A stretch of DNA of 24,978 nt from positions 1 to 24,978 of the forward strand of contig CATXCB010000021.1 in NCBI GenBank assembly GCA_958366705.1, in the 5' to 3' direction. The stretch is from an uncultured bacterium (GTDB lineage Bacteria > Cyanobacteriota > Vampirovibrionia > Gastranaerophilales > Gastranaerophilaceae). Positions 5,592 to 14,612 of the stretch are shown piece after piece. Position 1 is the stretch's first letter, and the number at the start of each line of letters is the position of its first letter. The notes under the pieces were generated by a model. That model worked only from the letters and a program-made list of their open reading frames with translations, was not told the DNA's origin and searched no databases. The translations under genes and the position numbers were made by a program.

Positions 5592-7952
5592 TTAATCAGC
5601 TACTCTAAATATAGGATGTTCAATACCATCACCTTCAATTTGCATATAATCTATACCATCTAACATAGGAGGTTTTGGTTCATCTTCCATATTAAATGTT
5701 ACATTAACAACAGTTTTCTTAGAACTATCATTTATTAATTCAAATGTTAAATCGAGAGATGTAGCATTAAGACCCGAACTTTTAACTGTAGATTTAATTT
5801 GAAGAGTCATATTACCTGATAAATCTTCTTTACTCGGAGTAATAATTAAAGAAGCTCCTTCTACAGCATCTAAATCATATTTATAAGTACCATCATCCTG
5901 TTTAACAAAATCATGTATATCACTTATTTTCCAAGAAGCATTACTACTTATTGTAATAGTACGATTATTAGTATCTGTTAATTCTATATCAGTAGGAGTA
6001 GCTCTAATATAATATTCAATAGTTTTACCAGACTGATTTATACCAAAATTATCAGTTAGTGTATTATCTTTAGATTTAATTTCTACATTAGTTACTGTAT
6101 CAGAATTATTTTCTGTAGCAGGAACAGTAACTTGAAGTTTAGCATCTCCATTAATATAATATTTTCCTTCAGAATTAACAGGATTAACATTAGATATAAT
6201 AGTTATTTTATTTCCAGTAGAAGTTTGATTAATTGTAAATTTATTAGGAGATTCAAATATAGAATTAAGAATTGTCCAATCAGTATTAGAAGATACATTT
6301 ACAGATTGCGTACTACCATCAGAAGTATAATTTAAACTTTTAGGTTGAACATTAAGATATAAAGTAGGAGCTTCATAATATTGATTAACTTTAAGTGTTC
6401 TATATATAGAATCATCTACAATAGTACGGAATCTAATAGTTTTACTTCTATCATTTTCTTCCGTATTAGGATTAGAATCTATTGTAAAAGTCATACTACC
6501 TTCTAATACAGGTTTACTCGGATACAATCGAATCCTATCTGTATTAGAACTACCCCAATTTATATAATAATAATCTCCCTCTTTATAAGAATCAACTATT
6601 TCAAAAGATGTATTTGTACTAACAACTATAGATTTTGCAGAATCAGTAACATCAATAGTTGTCAAATTTATATAAAGATAATATTCAGGTTCCGGTTCTT
6701 CACCTGCTTCTTGAGTTAAATCTACATTAGCTTTAACACCATAATCTTCGGTTATAAAACTAATAACATTTGAATAAGAATTTGTCGTATCATTTTTATC
6801 TATTACAATATCCATACGACAATCACCTTCTATATAATAAAAAGAACCTTTTTGTATAGGAGTTTTAGAAGGTTTTATTAAAATAGTAGATTTTTTAGAA
6901 GACCAATATAATTCATAATTTCCAGAAGAAGTATTATAAACACCTCCGAAAACAGTCCAAAAGGTATTAGAAGATACATTAACTGTATAAGTACCTCCTG
7001 TATTAGGTATTGATAAATTATGTATATCAACTGTTATAGTAGGATAACCCGGTATTTCAAGATATAATATAAAATCATCTTGTTGAGGAACATATCCGCT
7101 ATCTACAAATTCTATACGTGTTATTTGAGACGACCTTATAAATCCAGTAGTATCAATCTCTTTATAATTACCATACGGAATACGTTCTGTAGCACTATCT
7201 ACATAAAAGATTCTATTAGTTGTATCAAAAAGAAATTGTTTATCCCTTAAAGGTACATTATTTATTTGTTCTTCCGTACCACGTATTATATCTAAATTTA
7301 TAACAGTTGGATTACCCGGTAATTCTTGCCAATTTATAGCAGAAAAAAGATTCATTGATAGAATCTTATCTATAGTATGATGCGGGTCATTAAAATCATT
7401 AATATGTTTAACTATAAGACTTACTTCATTTTCAGTAATTCTATTAATTAATAATGTTACAGTTAAATCATCTGTTATATCTCGTTTATTAGTAGTTCTA
7501 TAAACATAATAATATCTATATTCTTTATCACGAATATGTTCTATTACATGTTCATAAACTCCTTCAAAACTAAATAAATCTGTAGCATCTTCATTATTTA
7601 TAAATATAGAATGTGTATTATAAATAGCAGGTACAAGAATATAAATATAACCACTTTTATCTTTTACATATTCAAATTTATATGTAGCTTTATCAACATC
7701 TATAGGACGAGATTCAAAACAAGTAATATCATTATCAAATATAGAATCTTTATCAGTAACTCTAAATAAAATATTAGTATCGTAAGATGAATTATTAGTT
7801 AAATTAACTTCAATTTCATCTTTTGTACGATACATCATCAAATCTCCATTAGGACGATAATATAAATATATTATCGGACGTCTATCTTTATTAGGATATA
7901 TTCCATAATCAAGAACTCCTAATGGAATTATATTTTGAAGATTATATATCAT
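5592..7952 (-). CDS. Tail protein with four BACON-like domains
   Basis: A 786-aa protein, the largest of the tail locus. Residues 1-290 form a unique N-terminal region, probably the virion attachment part, beginning MIYNLQNIIPLGVLDYGIYP. Then come four BACON-like repeats at about 305-415, 424-526, 529-642 and 646-760. Each opens with a strand such as LYLNVQPKSL and the signature SSNTDWTI, SSNTFWTV, STNTSFEI or SSNASWKI; the first and third close with a strand ending in Q. Repeat 1 is followed by a Glu/Pro linker (GEEPEPE). BACON-containing tail proteins are a known hallmark of crAss-like phages and are thought to bind surface or gut glycans. It sits between the coiled-coil gene and the 70-aa gene, all in one frame. 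Confidence 0.8.
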   Translation of the reverse strand: MIYNLQNIIPLGVLDYGIYPNKDRRPIIYLYYRPNGDLMMYRTKDEIEVNLTNNSSYDTNILFRVTDKDSIFDNDITCFESRPIDVDKATYKFEYVKDKSGYIYILVPAIYNTHSIFINNEDATDLFSFEGVYEHVIEHIRDKEYRYYYVYRTTNKRDITDDLTVTLLINRITENEVSLIVKHINDFNDPHHTIDKILSMNLFSAINWQELPGNPTVINLDIIRGTEEQINNVPLRDKQFLFDTTNRIFYVDSATERIPYGNYKEIDTTGFIRSSQITRIEFVDSGYVPQQDDFILYLEIPGYPTITVDIHNLSIPNTGGTYTVNVSSNTFWTVFGGVYNTSSGNYELYWSSKKSTILIKPSKTPIQKGSFYYIEGDCRMDIVIDKNDTTNSYSNVISFITEDYGVKANVDLTQEAGEEPEPEYYLYINLTTIDVTDSAKSIVVSTNTSFEIVDSYKEGDYYYINWGSSNTDRIRLYPSKPVLEGSMTFTIDSNPNTEENDRSKTIRFRTIVDDSIYRTLKVNQYYEAPTLYLNVQPKSLNYTSDGSTQSVNVSSNTDWTILNSIFESPNKFTINQTSTGNKITIISNVNPVNSEGKYYINGDAKLQVTVPATENNSDTVTNVEIKSKDNTLTDNFGINQSGKTIEYYIRATPTDIELTDTNNRTITISSNASWKISDIHDFVKQDDGTYKYDLDAVEGASLIITPSKEDLSGNMTLQIKSTVKSSGLNATSLDLTFELINDSSKKTVVNVTFNMEDEPKPPMLDGIDYMQIEGDGIEHPIFRVAD

Positions 7953-7964
7953 AGTTTTAATATA

Positions 7965-8405
7965 TTAATTAGCTCCACCTGATGTACCACCTTCTAAAAC
8001 AGTAACTCTACCTTGTAAATCATCAATTTCATTATTTATAGTAGCTATATCATTTGTATTAGTTTCTATAAAACTTTGTAAACTTGTGGTTTTTGTTTCT
8101 AAAGATGTTATATCACTATTAATGCTATTTAGGTTTTCATTTATAATATTAATAGTACTCTCTTGACCATTAATACGAGCATCCAGACTACCAATATCAG
8201 CTCTTAATCTTTCAATATTTTTTTCTATAGAAGAAACTTTATCTTCAAGTGTTTTAACACGATTTTGAAGTTCAAATAATACAGAAACTATAGCTTCTAA
8301 TAAAGGTTGTAATTTAGCATTAGACTGCCCTTCTGATAATTTAATTACAGCATCATCATACGAGATATCTCTTGCGTTAATTATATTTCTATTTCCAAAT
8401 TGCAT
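7965..8405 (-). CDS. Coiled-coil fibre/stalk protein
   Basis: A 146-aa protein. Residues 1-35 are a short head (MQFGNRNIINARDISYDDAV). Residues 36-136 are an almost continuous heptad coiled coil with regular I/L/V spacing, for example LQNRVKTLEDKVSSIEKNIE and later LETKTTSLQSFIETNTND, then a Gly/Ser tail (GGTSGGAN). This is the look of a trimeric phage fibre stalk. It lies just upstream of, and in frame with, the BACON protein (stop plus 12 bases), so the two are probably made together. A stalk or connector for the tail fibres is likely; a head fibre cannot be excluded. Confidence 0.65.
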   Translation of the reverse strand: MQFGNRNIINARDISYDDAVIKLSEGQSNAKLQPLLEAIVSVLFELQNRVKTLEDKVSSIEKNIERLRADIGSLDARINGQESTINIINENLNSINSDITSLETKTTSLQSFIETNTNDIATINNEIDDLQGRVTVLEGGTSGGAN

Positions 8406-8428
8406 AATACATATTTAATATATTAAAA

Positions 8429-8470
8429 ATAGGCCGTTATACTATAATAAATTATAATACAACGACCTAT
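8429..8470 (-). terminator. Terminator-like hairpin after the 299-aa gene
   Basis: ATAGGCCGTT and AACGACCTAT form a 10-bp inverted repeat with one imperfect position. Read as minus-strand RNA that position is a G-U pair, whereas on the plus strand it is a C-A mismatch, so the element suits leftward RNA. A nested TATAAT/ATTATA stem fills the loop. The minus-strand RNA continues AUUUUUAAUA, a U tract. It lies 76 bp past the stop at 8546 and 24 bp before the coiled-coil start, separating the virion genes from the tail locus. Confidence 0.65.
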
Positions 8471-8545
8471 CATAGTAAATACAATATTTATTATTTATGT
8501 AAACATCGTATATGAAATACAATATTAATCTCCACTTACAACAGG

Positions 8546-9445
8546 TTATGCTAAACTATCAAAAGCGGCTAATACAGCTTCTAAAGTTGTAGCAGTTCCT
8601 GTACTATCAAAAGCTATATACTGTACAACTTCCATACCGAGAGTATTTATATCAAAAACATGATTTCGTTCAGAACGACTATGAATAACATAAGTATTAT
8701 AAGTTTTTGACATATCTGTTGTAAATATATCTCCATAAGGAGTATAAGCCTGTATAAAGTTAGGATTATATCCAACTTTAGCAACATCTTCATTCTTCTC
8801 TAAAGCTGATACAAAAGCAGAAGTACCATTACCAATTATATCAGCACCATTATCCGTTTTGGTACCACTTATAAGACCTTCTAATCCAACTTCAAACCAA
8901 AATCCGGCTTTACCAGTAATAACAAGAGAATCATCAATAGTTGTACCATCAGCTGGAGTAGCTGTTAAAGAACCATCTCCGTAAATATTATTTAAACGAG
9001 ATATCAATTTATCTAATTCAGTTTTAATACGAGCTTTAGCTTGAACTTCAGTTTCACCCGGAGCAAGACTAATTATAGCAGTAGAAACTAAAGATTTATC
9101 AGCCATAAAACTATTCTTAGGAATAGTAGTAATTACAATAGCAATTTCACATCCCGCATAAGCGTCACCTATTGTAATAGCTACATCAGAAAAAGTAATA
9201 GTTTTAGCAGCTGGAGCTTTATAAGCTGTCTTATGTAAAGTAGAACGAATAGGATTCAACCAAACACCCTCTTTTACATTACCATTTCCAAGACCAACTA
9301 CAAACTGATACATGTGTCCTTTTGTAACATCCGCGGCAGCTGTTACTAACTTACCGTCAGAACGTCTTAATGCAATAGCACCTTTAGCTAAACTGTTAAC
9401 TTCTCCAGAAGTAACAAAGCTCGAACCAGCAATAACACTATTCAT
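8546..9445 (-). CDS. Abundant virion protein candidate (auxiliary capsid or tail)
   Basis: A 299-aa protein of more balanced composition than its neighbours, rich in Ala, Gly and Thr. It begins MNSVIAGSSFVTSGEVNSLA and has alternating strands with a short helical segment (about 130-155, ETEVQAKARIKTELDKLISR). Arg is often encoded by CGT or CGA rather than AGA, as in the capsid gene, which suggests selection for high expression. It follows the 362-aa gene after 3 bp and ends before a terminator-like hairpin. I do not recognise a named family. An auxiliary capsid protein or another major structural protein is the best inference. Confidence 0.6.
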   Translation of the reverse strand: MNSVIAGSSFVTSGEVNSLAKGAIALRRSDGKLVTAAADVTKGHMYQFVVGLGNGNVKEGVWLNPIRSTLHKTAYKAPAAKTITFSDVAITIGDAYAGCEIAIVITTIPKNSFMADKSLVSTAIISLAPGETEVQAKARIKTELDKLISRLNNIYGDGSLTATPADGTTIDDSLVITGKAGFWFEVGLEGLISGTKTDNGADIIGNGTSAFVSALEKNEDVAKVGYNPNFIQAYTPYGDIFTTDMSKTYNTYVIHSRSERNHVFDINTLGMEVVQYIAFDSTGTATTLEAVLAAFDSLA

Positions 9446-9448
9446 ATT

Positions 9449-10537
9449 TTATTCAATATTAGATTGTTGTTTAACTACATTATAAGAATTATCTTTAAGT
9501 ATAAGTAACATTTCAGAAACAACTAAATCCATAAATCCGGGAGTAATAGTTAAATCACTCATTTGATTTATAAAAGAACTAAAAGGTTTAGGTTTCTTAA
9601 TATAATTAATATTAACTGCTTTTACAATATGATTATTACCATAATAAACATTTAATCTATCCGGAAGTAATTCAGTAATAGGATTTAAATGTCTATTCTT
9701 ATTTAGATAATAATTTGTTAATGTTGTACTAATATCTTCTGAAGGAATTACATCATTACCACGAATATAATTTGTATCTTCAACCATAAATCTGTCACCT
9801 CCTACAGAAAGACTTGTATCGCAAGTTATACCAAAACTATCTGTTCCAGATGAAGTAGTAAATTCAACTTTTATTTCAGGATTTTGGTCGTTAGTAAAAC
9901 AATAAATTCCTTTATTAGTATATTGTTCGTTAAAATATTCCCAATATACATTATTTTTGTAATCTCGAAGTCTATCTATAAACAGAGTTATAAATTCAAA
10001 TAAGTCAGCTTCATTATCTTCATCAGTAACTAAAAGAGGTATTAAATCTGTAATGTCAAAAGAATATTCAGAATCTCTACCAACATTTACAGTAACAACT
10101 CCTTTAGTCCAATCTGAAGCTGTTGAATAATCAAATTTAGAAAAATCTACTATACAACCACTAATAATTATTTTAGAAGTATGTTTAAAATCATTAATAT
10201 TCTTTGAATATATAACCTTAGAATCAGAACTTATTAAATGAAGATAATCACCCGGAAGAAGAACATGTCCATAAAGATTTTCATCATCTATTACAACCTC
10301 TTCCCAACCAGTAGTTCGTTTAAGAGATTTTAAATCATCAGCTCTCTTTATAGTATCTTCAAATCCCTCTCTTTTATAATTAGTTTTTCTACTAACAATA
10401 GATTCAATATATTTTATAGCACAACGATTAAGAACCATATCTATCCATTCCGGAGCAATAGAACGATGACGATTAGAGGTAATTTCACTAATACGTTGTT
10501 CTATTTCTATATGAAGTTCTTTTATCGTATTATACAT
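9449..10537 (-). CDS. Neck/ring-type structural protein
   Basis: A 362-aa protein. The N-terminal helical region (1-55) contains MYNTIKELHIEIEQRISEIT and SIAPEWIDMVLNRCAIKYIE. A long beta-rich centre includes YGHVLLPGDYLHLISSDSKV and TYSTASDWTKG-like strands. The C-terminus returns to helix (FMDLVVSEMLLILKDNSYN). This layout matches connector and ring proteins that stack under the portal, and a similar outline is seen in the 230-aa protein at 1202-1894. It lies 5 bp after the upstream gene and 3 bp before the 299-aa gene, all within the virion block. The family is inferred from layout and position only. Confidence 0.55.
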   Translation of the reverse strand: MYNTIKELHIEIEQRISEITSNRHRSIAPEWIDMVLNRCAIKYIESIVSRKTNYKREGFEDTIKRADDLKSLKRTTGWEEVVIDDENLYGHVLLPGDYLHLISSDSKVIYSKNINDFKHTSKIIISGCIVDFSKFDYSTASDWTKGVVTVNVGRDSEYSFDITDLIPLLVTDEDNEADLFEFITLFIDRLRDYKNNVYWEYFNEQYTNKGIYCFTNDQNPEIKVEFTTSSGTDSFGITCDTSLSVGGDRFMVEDTNYIRGNDVIPSEDISTTLTNYYLNKNRHLNPITELLPDRLNVYYGNNHIVKAVNINYIKKPKPFSSFINQMSDLTITPGFMDLVVSEMLLILKDNSYNVVKQQSNIE

Positions 10538-10542
10538 GATAA

Positions 10543-11559
10543 TTAATTTTTAAGACTTTTATAACGATTATACATTTCAGCTACATGTGCTTTATGTAAA
10601 TCATTTGAGAAATAAGATATAGCTTCTTCCATAGTATTTCCTATAGTCTTTTCAACATCAGCTGCGTCAACTATCGTTGTACTATTAGGAAGATATTTTA
10701 GAATACCATACCAAACGTATAATATAATCTTAGAACGTGTATTAAGATTTTTATCTTCTTTTAGCTTCAAAAATCCCTCTGGATTATTATTACACATATC
10801 AAGAAGTAAAGAGCATTTATCCTCGAAATTCAAACTCTTATAATAATCAATACTATTTACAAGTCCTGAAGATATAATATAAGGATTAATTGTACTAATA
10901 TCTGTATCCGATATTATATCATTATAAAACTTAATAGCATTATTCCTAAGTTTCGTAATATTACGTTTAGCTTCAAGAATCTGTTCTTCCGAAGTAAGAT
11001 AAAATTCTATATTAGTACTCTTTCTTATATCTTCAACACTATTAGCTACCTTACCGTGATTAAGACACATTCTCCAATTTATATATTCAACAGGATTATT
11101 AAAAGTTACATATCTATAAAGATTCTCTTCAGAAACTTTAAATTTACCATCATATAACTTACCTTGAATACAATTTAAAATATATTTTTCTCGATTATTA
11201 TCATCTGCTGCTTTAGGAAGAGTTGCTTCATATGATTTTAAATCATTAGCGATACGACTTTCATAAACATCAAAAGTATAACCACAATCCATAGTTAATC
11301 CACCACGAGGTATCTCCATGAAAAAATCATTAAGATACATACCTACTTTATCTTGCCAATCAGAATCATTAGGTGAAGTTCCTACAACAGTTGGTAATAT
11401 AACTTTTAATTCTTCACTACGAGCAAGTAAATGTTGAACAGCACGAGTAGAACTTCCAAGACGTAAGGAAGTAGTACCAAAAGCTTCTTTATTCTTTAAT
11501 TCAAAAACAGAAGGATTATTTTTCCATTCAATACGAATGATACGATTTACTCTAATCAT
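10543..11559 (-). CDS. Conserved head-module protein of unknown function
   Basis: A 338-aa, mostly helical soluble protein directly downstream of the major capsid gene. A short N-terminal strand region (MIRVNRIIRIEWKNNPSVFE) precedes helices that include SSTRAVQHLLARSEELKVIL, EEQILEAKRNITKLRNNAIK and DVEKTIGNTMEEAISYFSND. There is no signal peptide or transmembrane segment. Position just after the capsid gene is usual for crAss-like structural or head-completion proteins, but I recognise no family motif. It follows a perfect hairpin that separates it from the capsid gene, and it is followed closely by the ring-like gene. Confidence 0.55.
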   Translation of the reverse strand: MIRVNRIIRIEWKNNPSVFELKNKEAFGTTSLRLGSSTRAVQHLLARSEELKVILPTVVGTSPNDSDWQDKVGMYLNDFFMEIPRGGLTMDCGYTFDVYESRIANDLKSYEATLPKAADDNNREKYILNCIQGKLYDGKFKVSEENLYRYVTFNNPVEYINWRMCLNHGKVANSVEDIRKSTNIEFYLTSEEQILEAKRNITKLRNNAIKFYNDIISDTDISTINPYIISSGLVNSIDYYKSLNFEDKCSLLLDMCNNNPEGFLKLKEDKNLNTRSKIILYVWYGILKYLPNSTTIVDAADVEKTIGNTMEEAISYFSNDLHKAHVAEMYNRYKSLKN

Positions 11560-11601
11560 TTTATTAATATCTAAGTTACTAATCTTTTATATATTAATTT
11601 A

Positions 11602-11631
11602 GGGAGTAGGAATATCTTCATTCCTACTCCC
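11602..11631 (-). terminator. Perfect hairpin after the major capsid gene
   Basis: GGGAGTAGGAAT and ATTCCTACTCCC form a perfect 12-bp stem with a 6-base loop, beginning about 11 bp after the capsid stop. In minus-strand RNA it is followed by UAAAUUAAUAUAU, which lacks a clean U run. It may be a partial terminator, or a 3'-end stabiliser or processing site that keeps capsid mRNA abundant relative to the genes after it. Confidence 0.7.
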
Positions 11632-11642
11632 GTCAGCATCAA

Positions 11643-13118
11643 TTATTCGAGCGCAAAATCCAACCAGAACGAAGTAGTAGGATTCTTAATATTTATACCT
11701 TGTGAACCAAGAACTTCATAACTTGCTATATCCTGTCGGTCAGAAAGCTGATTAGTCTTAGCTGCACGCCAAGAATCAGGAACATCTGCCATACCAAGAT
11801 ATACACCAGCTTTATACTCACGACCTTCCTCACATACAAACTGTATATTTGACTTATTATCCATACCAAGACTATGGTCCATAAATACAGCTGTATAAGA
11901 AGTTAAAGGAAGACCATTATATGTACGACCAGCTTCCCTATCTCGACGAGCACGAATACCATTATCAAATATATCAACTACTTTGATAGTAAGTGTCTGT
12001 CCATTTATAAGTTTATATTTATTGAAATATTTACCATAAGACATCCAACCACCAGCACTTTCAATTTCGTTAGCACCAAGAGTTACAAAATAGTTTTTAA
12101 AACGAGCATCTCGATAAATAGCATCGTTAAACATATAAGAGAAACCTTTACCACAATAAAGTACAATCTCTTTAACAATAGTATCTATACGACTATCAAA
12201 GATACGGTGAATAATCCTATCCAGACGAGAAAGAGTAAGAATTGGACCATAAGTTTCATAATTACCTACAGCCCTAAGAATATCACGAACTCCAGCTCCA
12301 CGAGGAATAGCTTCTCCAGTCTTTTCATCAGTAAGATGAATAATACCATTTACATCCCTATTATATTCGCTAAACCATAAATCTTCTTCAAGCATTTCCC
12401 TACGAGTAATTTCCCAAACTTTCATCTCATAAGGCATCCAAAGATTTGTCGTACCACCACCTTCAGTAGGAAATTCAATATTCACTACAAGATTACTCAT
12501 ATTACCAGCAATCTCTTTAGAGAAACGATAATAACCATACTGATTAATAGCTTTAGCAGGAGCTTGATTATTACTCCTATTACCGTCAGATTTAGAACCC
12601 GGAATAGTAGGAGCACCTAAAGCCCAAACTGCACCCGGATTGAAATCACTTGTAGGAGCATAATTTTCAGCATTTCCACTCATATTCGTAAAACGATAAA
12701 TGTAGCCACCCATTTCAGAAGCTACACCCTCATTCTGAATACGAAATTGTACACCACTCGGAGAAATAGCAGTATGCTGATAAATAAACCAATTATCTTC
12801 CATTAATACTTCGATAGTACCAAAATTAATACCCGGAGTATTTGTGGTAGTAATAAGTTTCTTAACTCTTGAAGTAACACGAAGACGAGTTGCAATAGGC
12901 CAAGTGTACTGAGTATCTCCACCATTAACTTTAACTTTAGAATCAATAGCTCCTTGACCAGCAGTTAAAGTAAGAAGTGGGAATCGGTCTTCATCTCGTC
13001 CCCAAAGATATGTAAGATTCATATCTATTTCAGCAGGAGTAGCAAGATTAAAGTTCAAAATCATATTCCTATCAGAATATGTTTTAGAATCAAATTTTAC
13101 AACACCAAGTTCTCTCAT
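11643..13118 (-). CDS. Major capsid protein (crAss-like, HK97 fold)
   Basis: A 491-aa protein that I recognise by sequence as a crAss-like major capsid protein. It begins MRELGVVKFDSKTYSDRNMI, has the central PYEMKVWEITRREMLEEDLW and RDILRAVGNYETYGPILTLS, and ends with AGRTYNGLPLTSYTAVFMDH, then NPTTSFWLDFALE. Length is typical of the group, whose members adopt the HK97 fold. It should assemble the icosahedral head around the scaffold encoded just upstream (56-bp gap). Arg codons shift toward CGT/CGA relative to AGA-rich neighbours, as expected for the most abundant virion protein. A perfect hairpin follows the stop. Confidence 0.88.
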   Translation of the reverse strand: MRELGVVKFDSKTYSDRNMILNFNLATPAEIDMNLTYLWGRDEDRFPLLTLTAGQGAIDSKVKVNGGDTQYTWPIATRLRVTSRVKKLITTTNTPGINFGTIEVLMEDNWFIYQHTAISPSGVQFRIQNEGVASEMGGYIYRFTNMSGNAENYAPTSDFNPGAVWALGAPTIPGSKSDGNRSNNQAPAKAINQYGYYRFSKEIAGNMSNLVVNIEFPTEGGGTTNLWMPYEMKVWEITRREMLEEDLWFSEYNRDVNGIIHLTDEKTGEAIPRGAGVRDILRAVGNYETYGPILTLSRLDRIIHRIFDSRIDTIVKEIVLYCGKGFSYMFNDAIYRDARFKNYFVTLGANEIESAGGWMSYGKYFNKYKLINGQTLTIKVVDIFDNGIRARRDREAGRTYNGLPLTSYTAVFMDHSLGMDNKSNIQFVCEEGREYKAGVYLGMADVPDSWRAAKTNQLSDRQDIASYEVLGSQGINIKNPTTSFWLDFALE

Positions 13119-13174
13119 TGTTAAATGATTTAATTAATGTATTTGTTTATTATTGGCAAGATGTCCATTTATAA

Positions 13175-14494
13175 TTATTTTTGAGTCTTTATAGGAAGAT
13201 TAAGTTTAACTTTTTCTCCATTAGTTTCTCCCAATTTAGAAGCACGAGCTTTTGAAGTATTTTTAGTGGAAGTAAGACTTCTTAAACGTTTAATTTCTTT
13301 ATCAACAGCTTTACGTTCAATAAGAGAATCTATACCACCATTAAGATTCATAATGCAACGAAGAGCATATTCCTCTGGATTAGATAATTGTTTAAGTTCA
13401 TCAAGTTGAGCTTGTGTATAATAATTTCCATCAATTTCTTTAACAGGTTTGGAAATATAATCAAAAAGCTCTTTTCGAGAAATTTTCTTTATACCTTTAT
13501 CAGTCTTTATATTTATACCTTCAATAGGAATAGTATAATTCTTTAAAGAACCATTATTTACTATACAATCGTAAAGACTTCCTTTTGCATCTTCAATTAC
13601 AGTTTCTTTTCCATTACTATAATCGACTCCGTAAAAAGCTAACTCTTTAGCAAATAATTCACGTTGTGCATCTTCAACTTCTTTACGACGTTGTTCAATA
13701 GCAGCTTCCTGATTCTTCTTAAGAAATTCTAAAGATATTTGAGCATCTTCATCAAGAGTATTATTCGTCTTAGCAAATTCAGCTATTCGTTTAGCTCGTT
13801 CAGGAGAATTACCTCTCTGAATTTCAGCATCATATATTAATCTAAATTTAGCATCTTCATCATCAGGTACTGTCATCTTAATATAATCATGTGAAGAATT
13901 ATATCCTTCTATAGTACCAAAACGAGATTTATAATCAATAATAGCTGCAATATCAGGATTATCTTTTAAAAACTTATCAAAATTAGTTTTAAATCCATTA
14001 GCTAAACCAATTTGATATATATCTGATTCTCGTTTAGCTAATCCTTCAGCAGACCATTCATAAGATATAGGTTCTCCATTATCATCTAAGGGAACAATGC
14101 CACTAAGATTAGAAATAAGTTCTACAGAAGCATTTTCGGATACTTCACTTTCCAAAGAATCATCACTATTTATTTCATTCATTGACGAAATTTGCTCCTT
14201 AGTAAAAACAATATTTCCGTCCTTAGTAGCATTTCCCTCAGAATCTAAATTATATATTTCACCATCAATTTCTACTTCGTTTGTATTATTATCTTCATTT
14301 GTTTCATTAGAAGATTCATTACTTTCAGAAGTATCATTTCCGGTTACAGAAGAATTATCTTCATTCTTATCTTTTTCTTCATTAGAAGATTCATTTTCAA
14401 TATTAGAATCCTTTACATTTACAGTAGCAGGTTTTCCAATCTTTACAGGCATAATAGGTTTTTTTACCCCGCCATTTTCGCTTTCTATACTCAT
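13175..14494 (-). CDS. Putative capsid scaffolding protein
   Basis: A 439-aa protein between portal and major capsid genes, the standard scaffold position. Residues about 25-130 are a disordered, very acidic Ser/Asn/Glu/Asp stretch (for example NVKDSNIENESSNEEKDKNE). Residues about 145-300 are helical, with an EFLKKNQEAAIEQRRKEVED coiled-coil-like run. The C-terminal 50 residues are strongly basic (KEIKRLRSLTSTKNTSKARA), which fits docking to the inner capsid surface. No protease active-site motif is apparent. The assignment is from gene position and composition. The start codon is preceded by an A/T-rich leader after a 118-bp gap. Confidence 0.7.
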   Translation of the reverse strand: MSIESENGGVKKPIMPVKIGKPATVNVKDSNIENESSNEEKDKNEDNSSVTGNDTSESNESSNETNEDNNTNEVEIDGEIYNLDSEGNATKDGNIVFTKEQISSMNEINSDDSLESEVSENASVELISNLSGIVPLDDNGEPISYEWSAEGLAKRESDIYQIGLANGFKTNFDKFLKDNPDIAAIIDYKSRFGTIEGYNSSHDYIKMTVPDDEDAKFRLIYDAEIQRGNSPERAKRIAEFAKTNNTLDEDAQISLEFLKKNQEAAIEQRRKEVEDAQRELFAKELAFYGVDYSNGKETVIEDAKGSLYDCIVNNGSLKNYTIPIEGINIKTDKGIKKISRKELFDYISKPVKEIDGNYYTQAQLDELKQLSNPEEYALRCIMNLNGGIDSLIERKAVDKEIKRLRSLTSTKNTSKARASKLGETNGEKVKLNLPIKTQK

Positions 14495-14556
14495 ATTATC
14501 GAATTATTTATTATAGATGTATATTACAAAGGTAAAAGAAAAATAATCGAAATTTA

Positions 14557-14595
14557 GGCCATTTAAAGGCCATTACAGGCCGCTGGGAGAGCGGC
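14557..14595 (-). terminator. GGCC-rich hairpins after the portal gene
   Basis: Two inverted repeats lie in the 118-bp gap after the portal stop. GCCGCT and AGCGGC form a 6-bp GC-only stem with a 5-base loop (14579-14595), and GGCC atttaaa GGCC forms a small second hairpin (14557-14571). In minus-strand RNA they are followed by a stretch ending in UUAUUUUUCUUUU about 20-35 bases further on. They may be an attenuator or an RNA-processing site before the scaffold and capsid genes. No other feature is seen in the gap. Confidence 0.5.
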
Positions 14596-14612
14596 ATTGA
14601 AAATTATGTAGT

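Noticed and set aside
5592..7952. Diversity-generating retroelement target in the BACON gene
   Set aside because: No reverse transcriptase and no template repeat are visible in the window; the internal repeats are explained by domain duplication.
14097..14516. Plus-strand ORF of 139 codons opposite the scaffold gene
   Set aside because: It is the antisense of the acidic Ser/Glu-rich repeat of the scaffold protein; its Ser/Leu/Phe-rich sequence follows from that.
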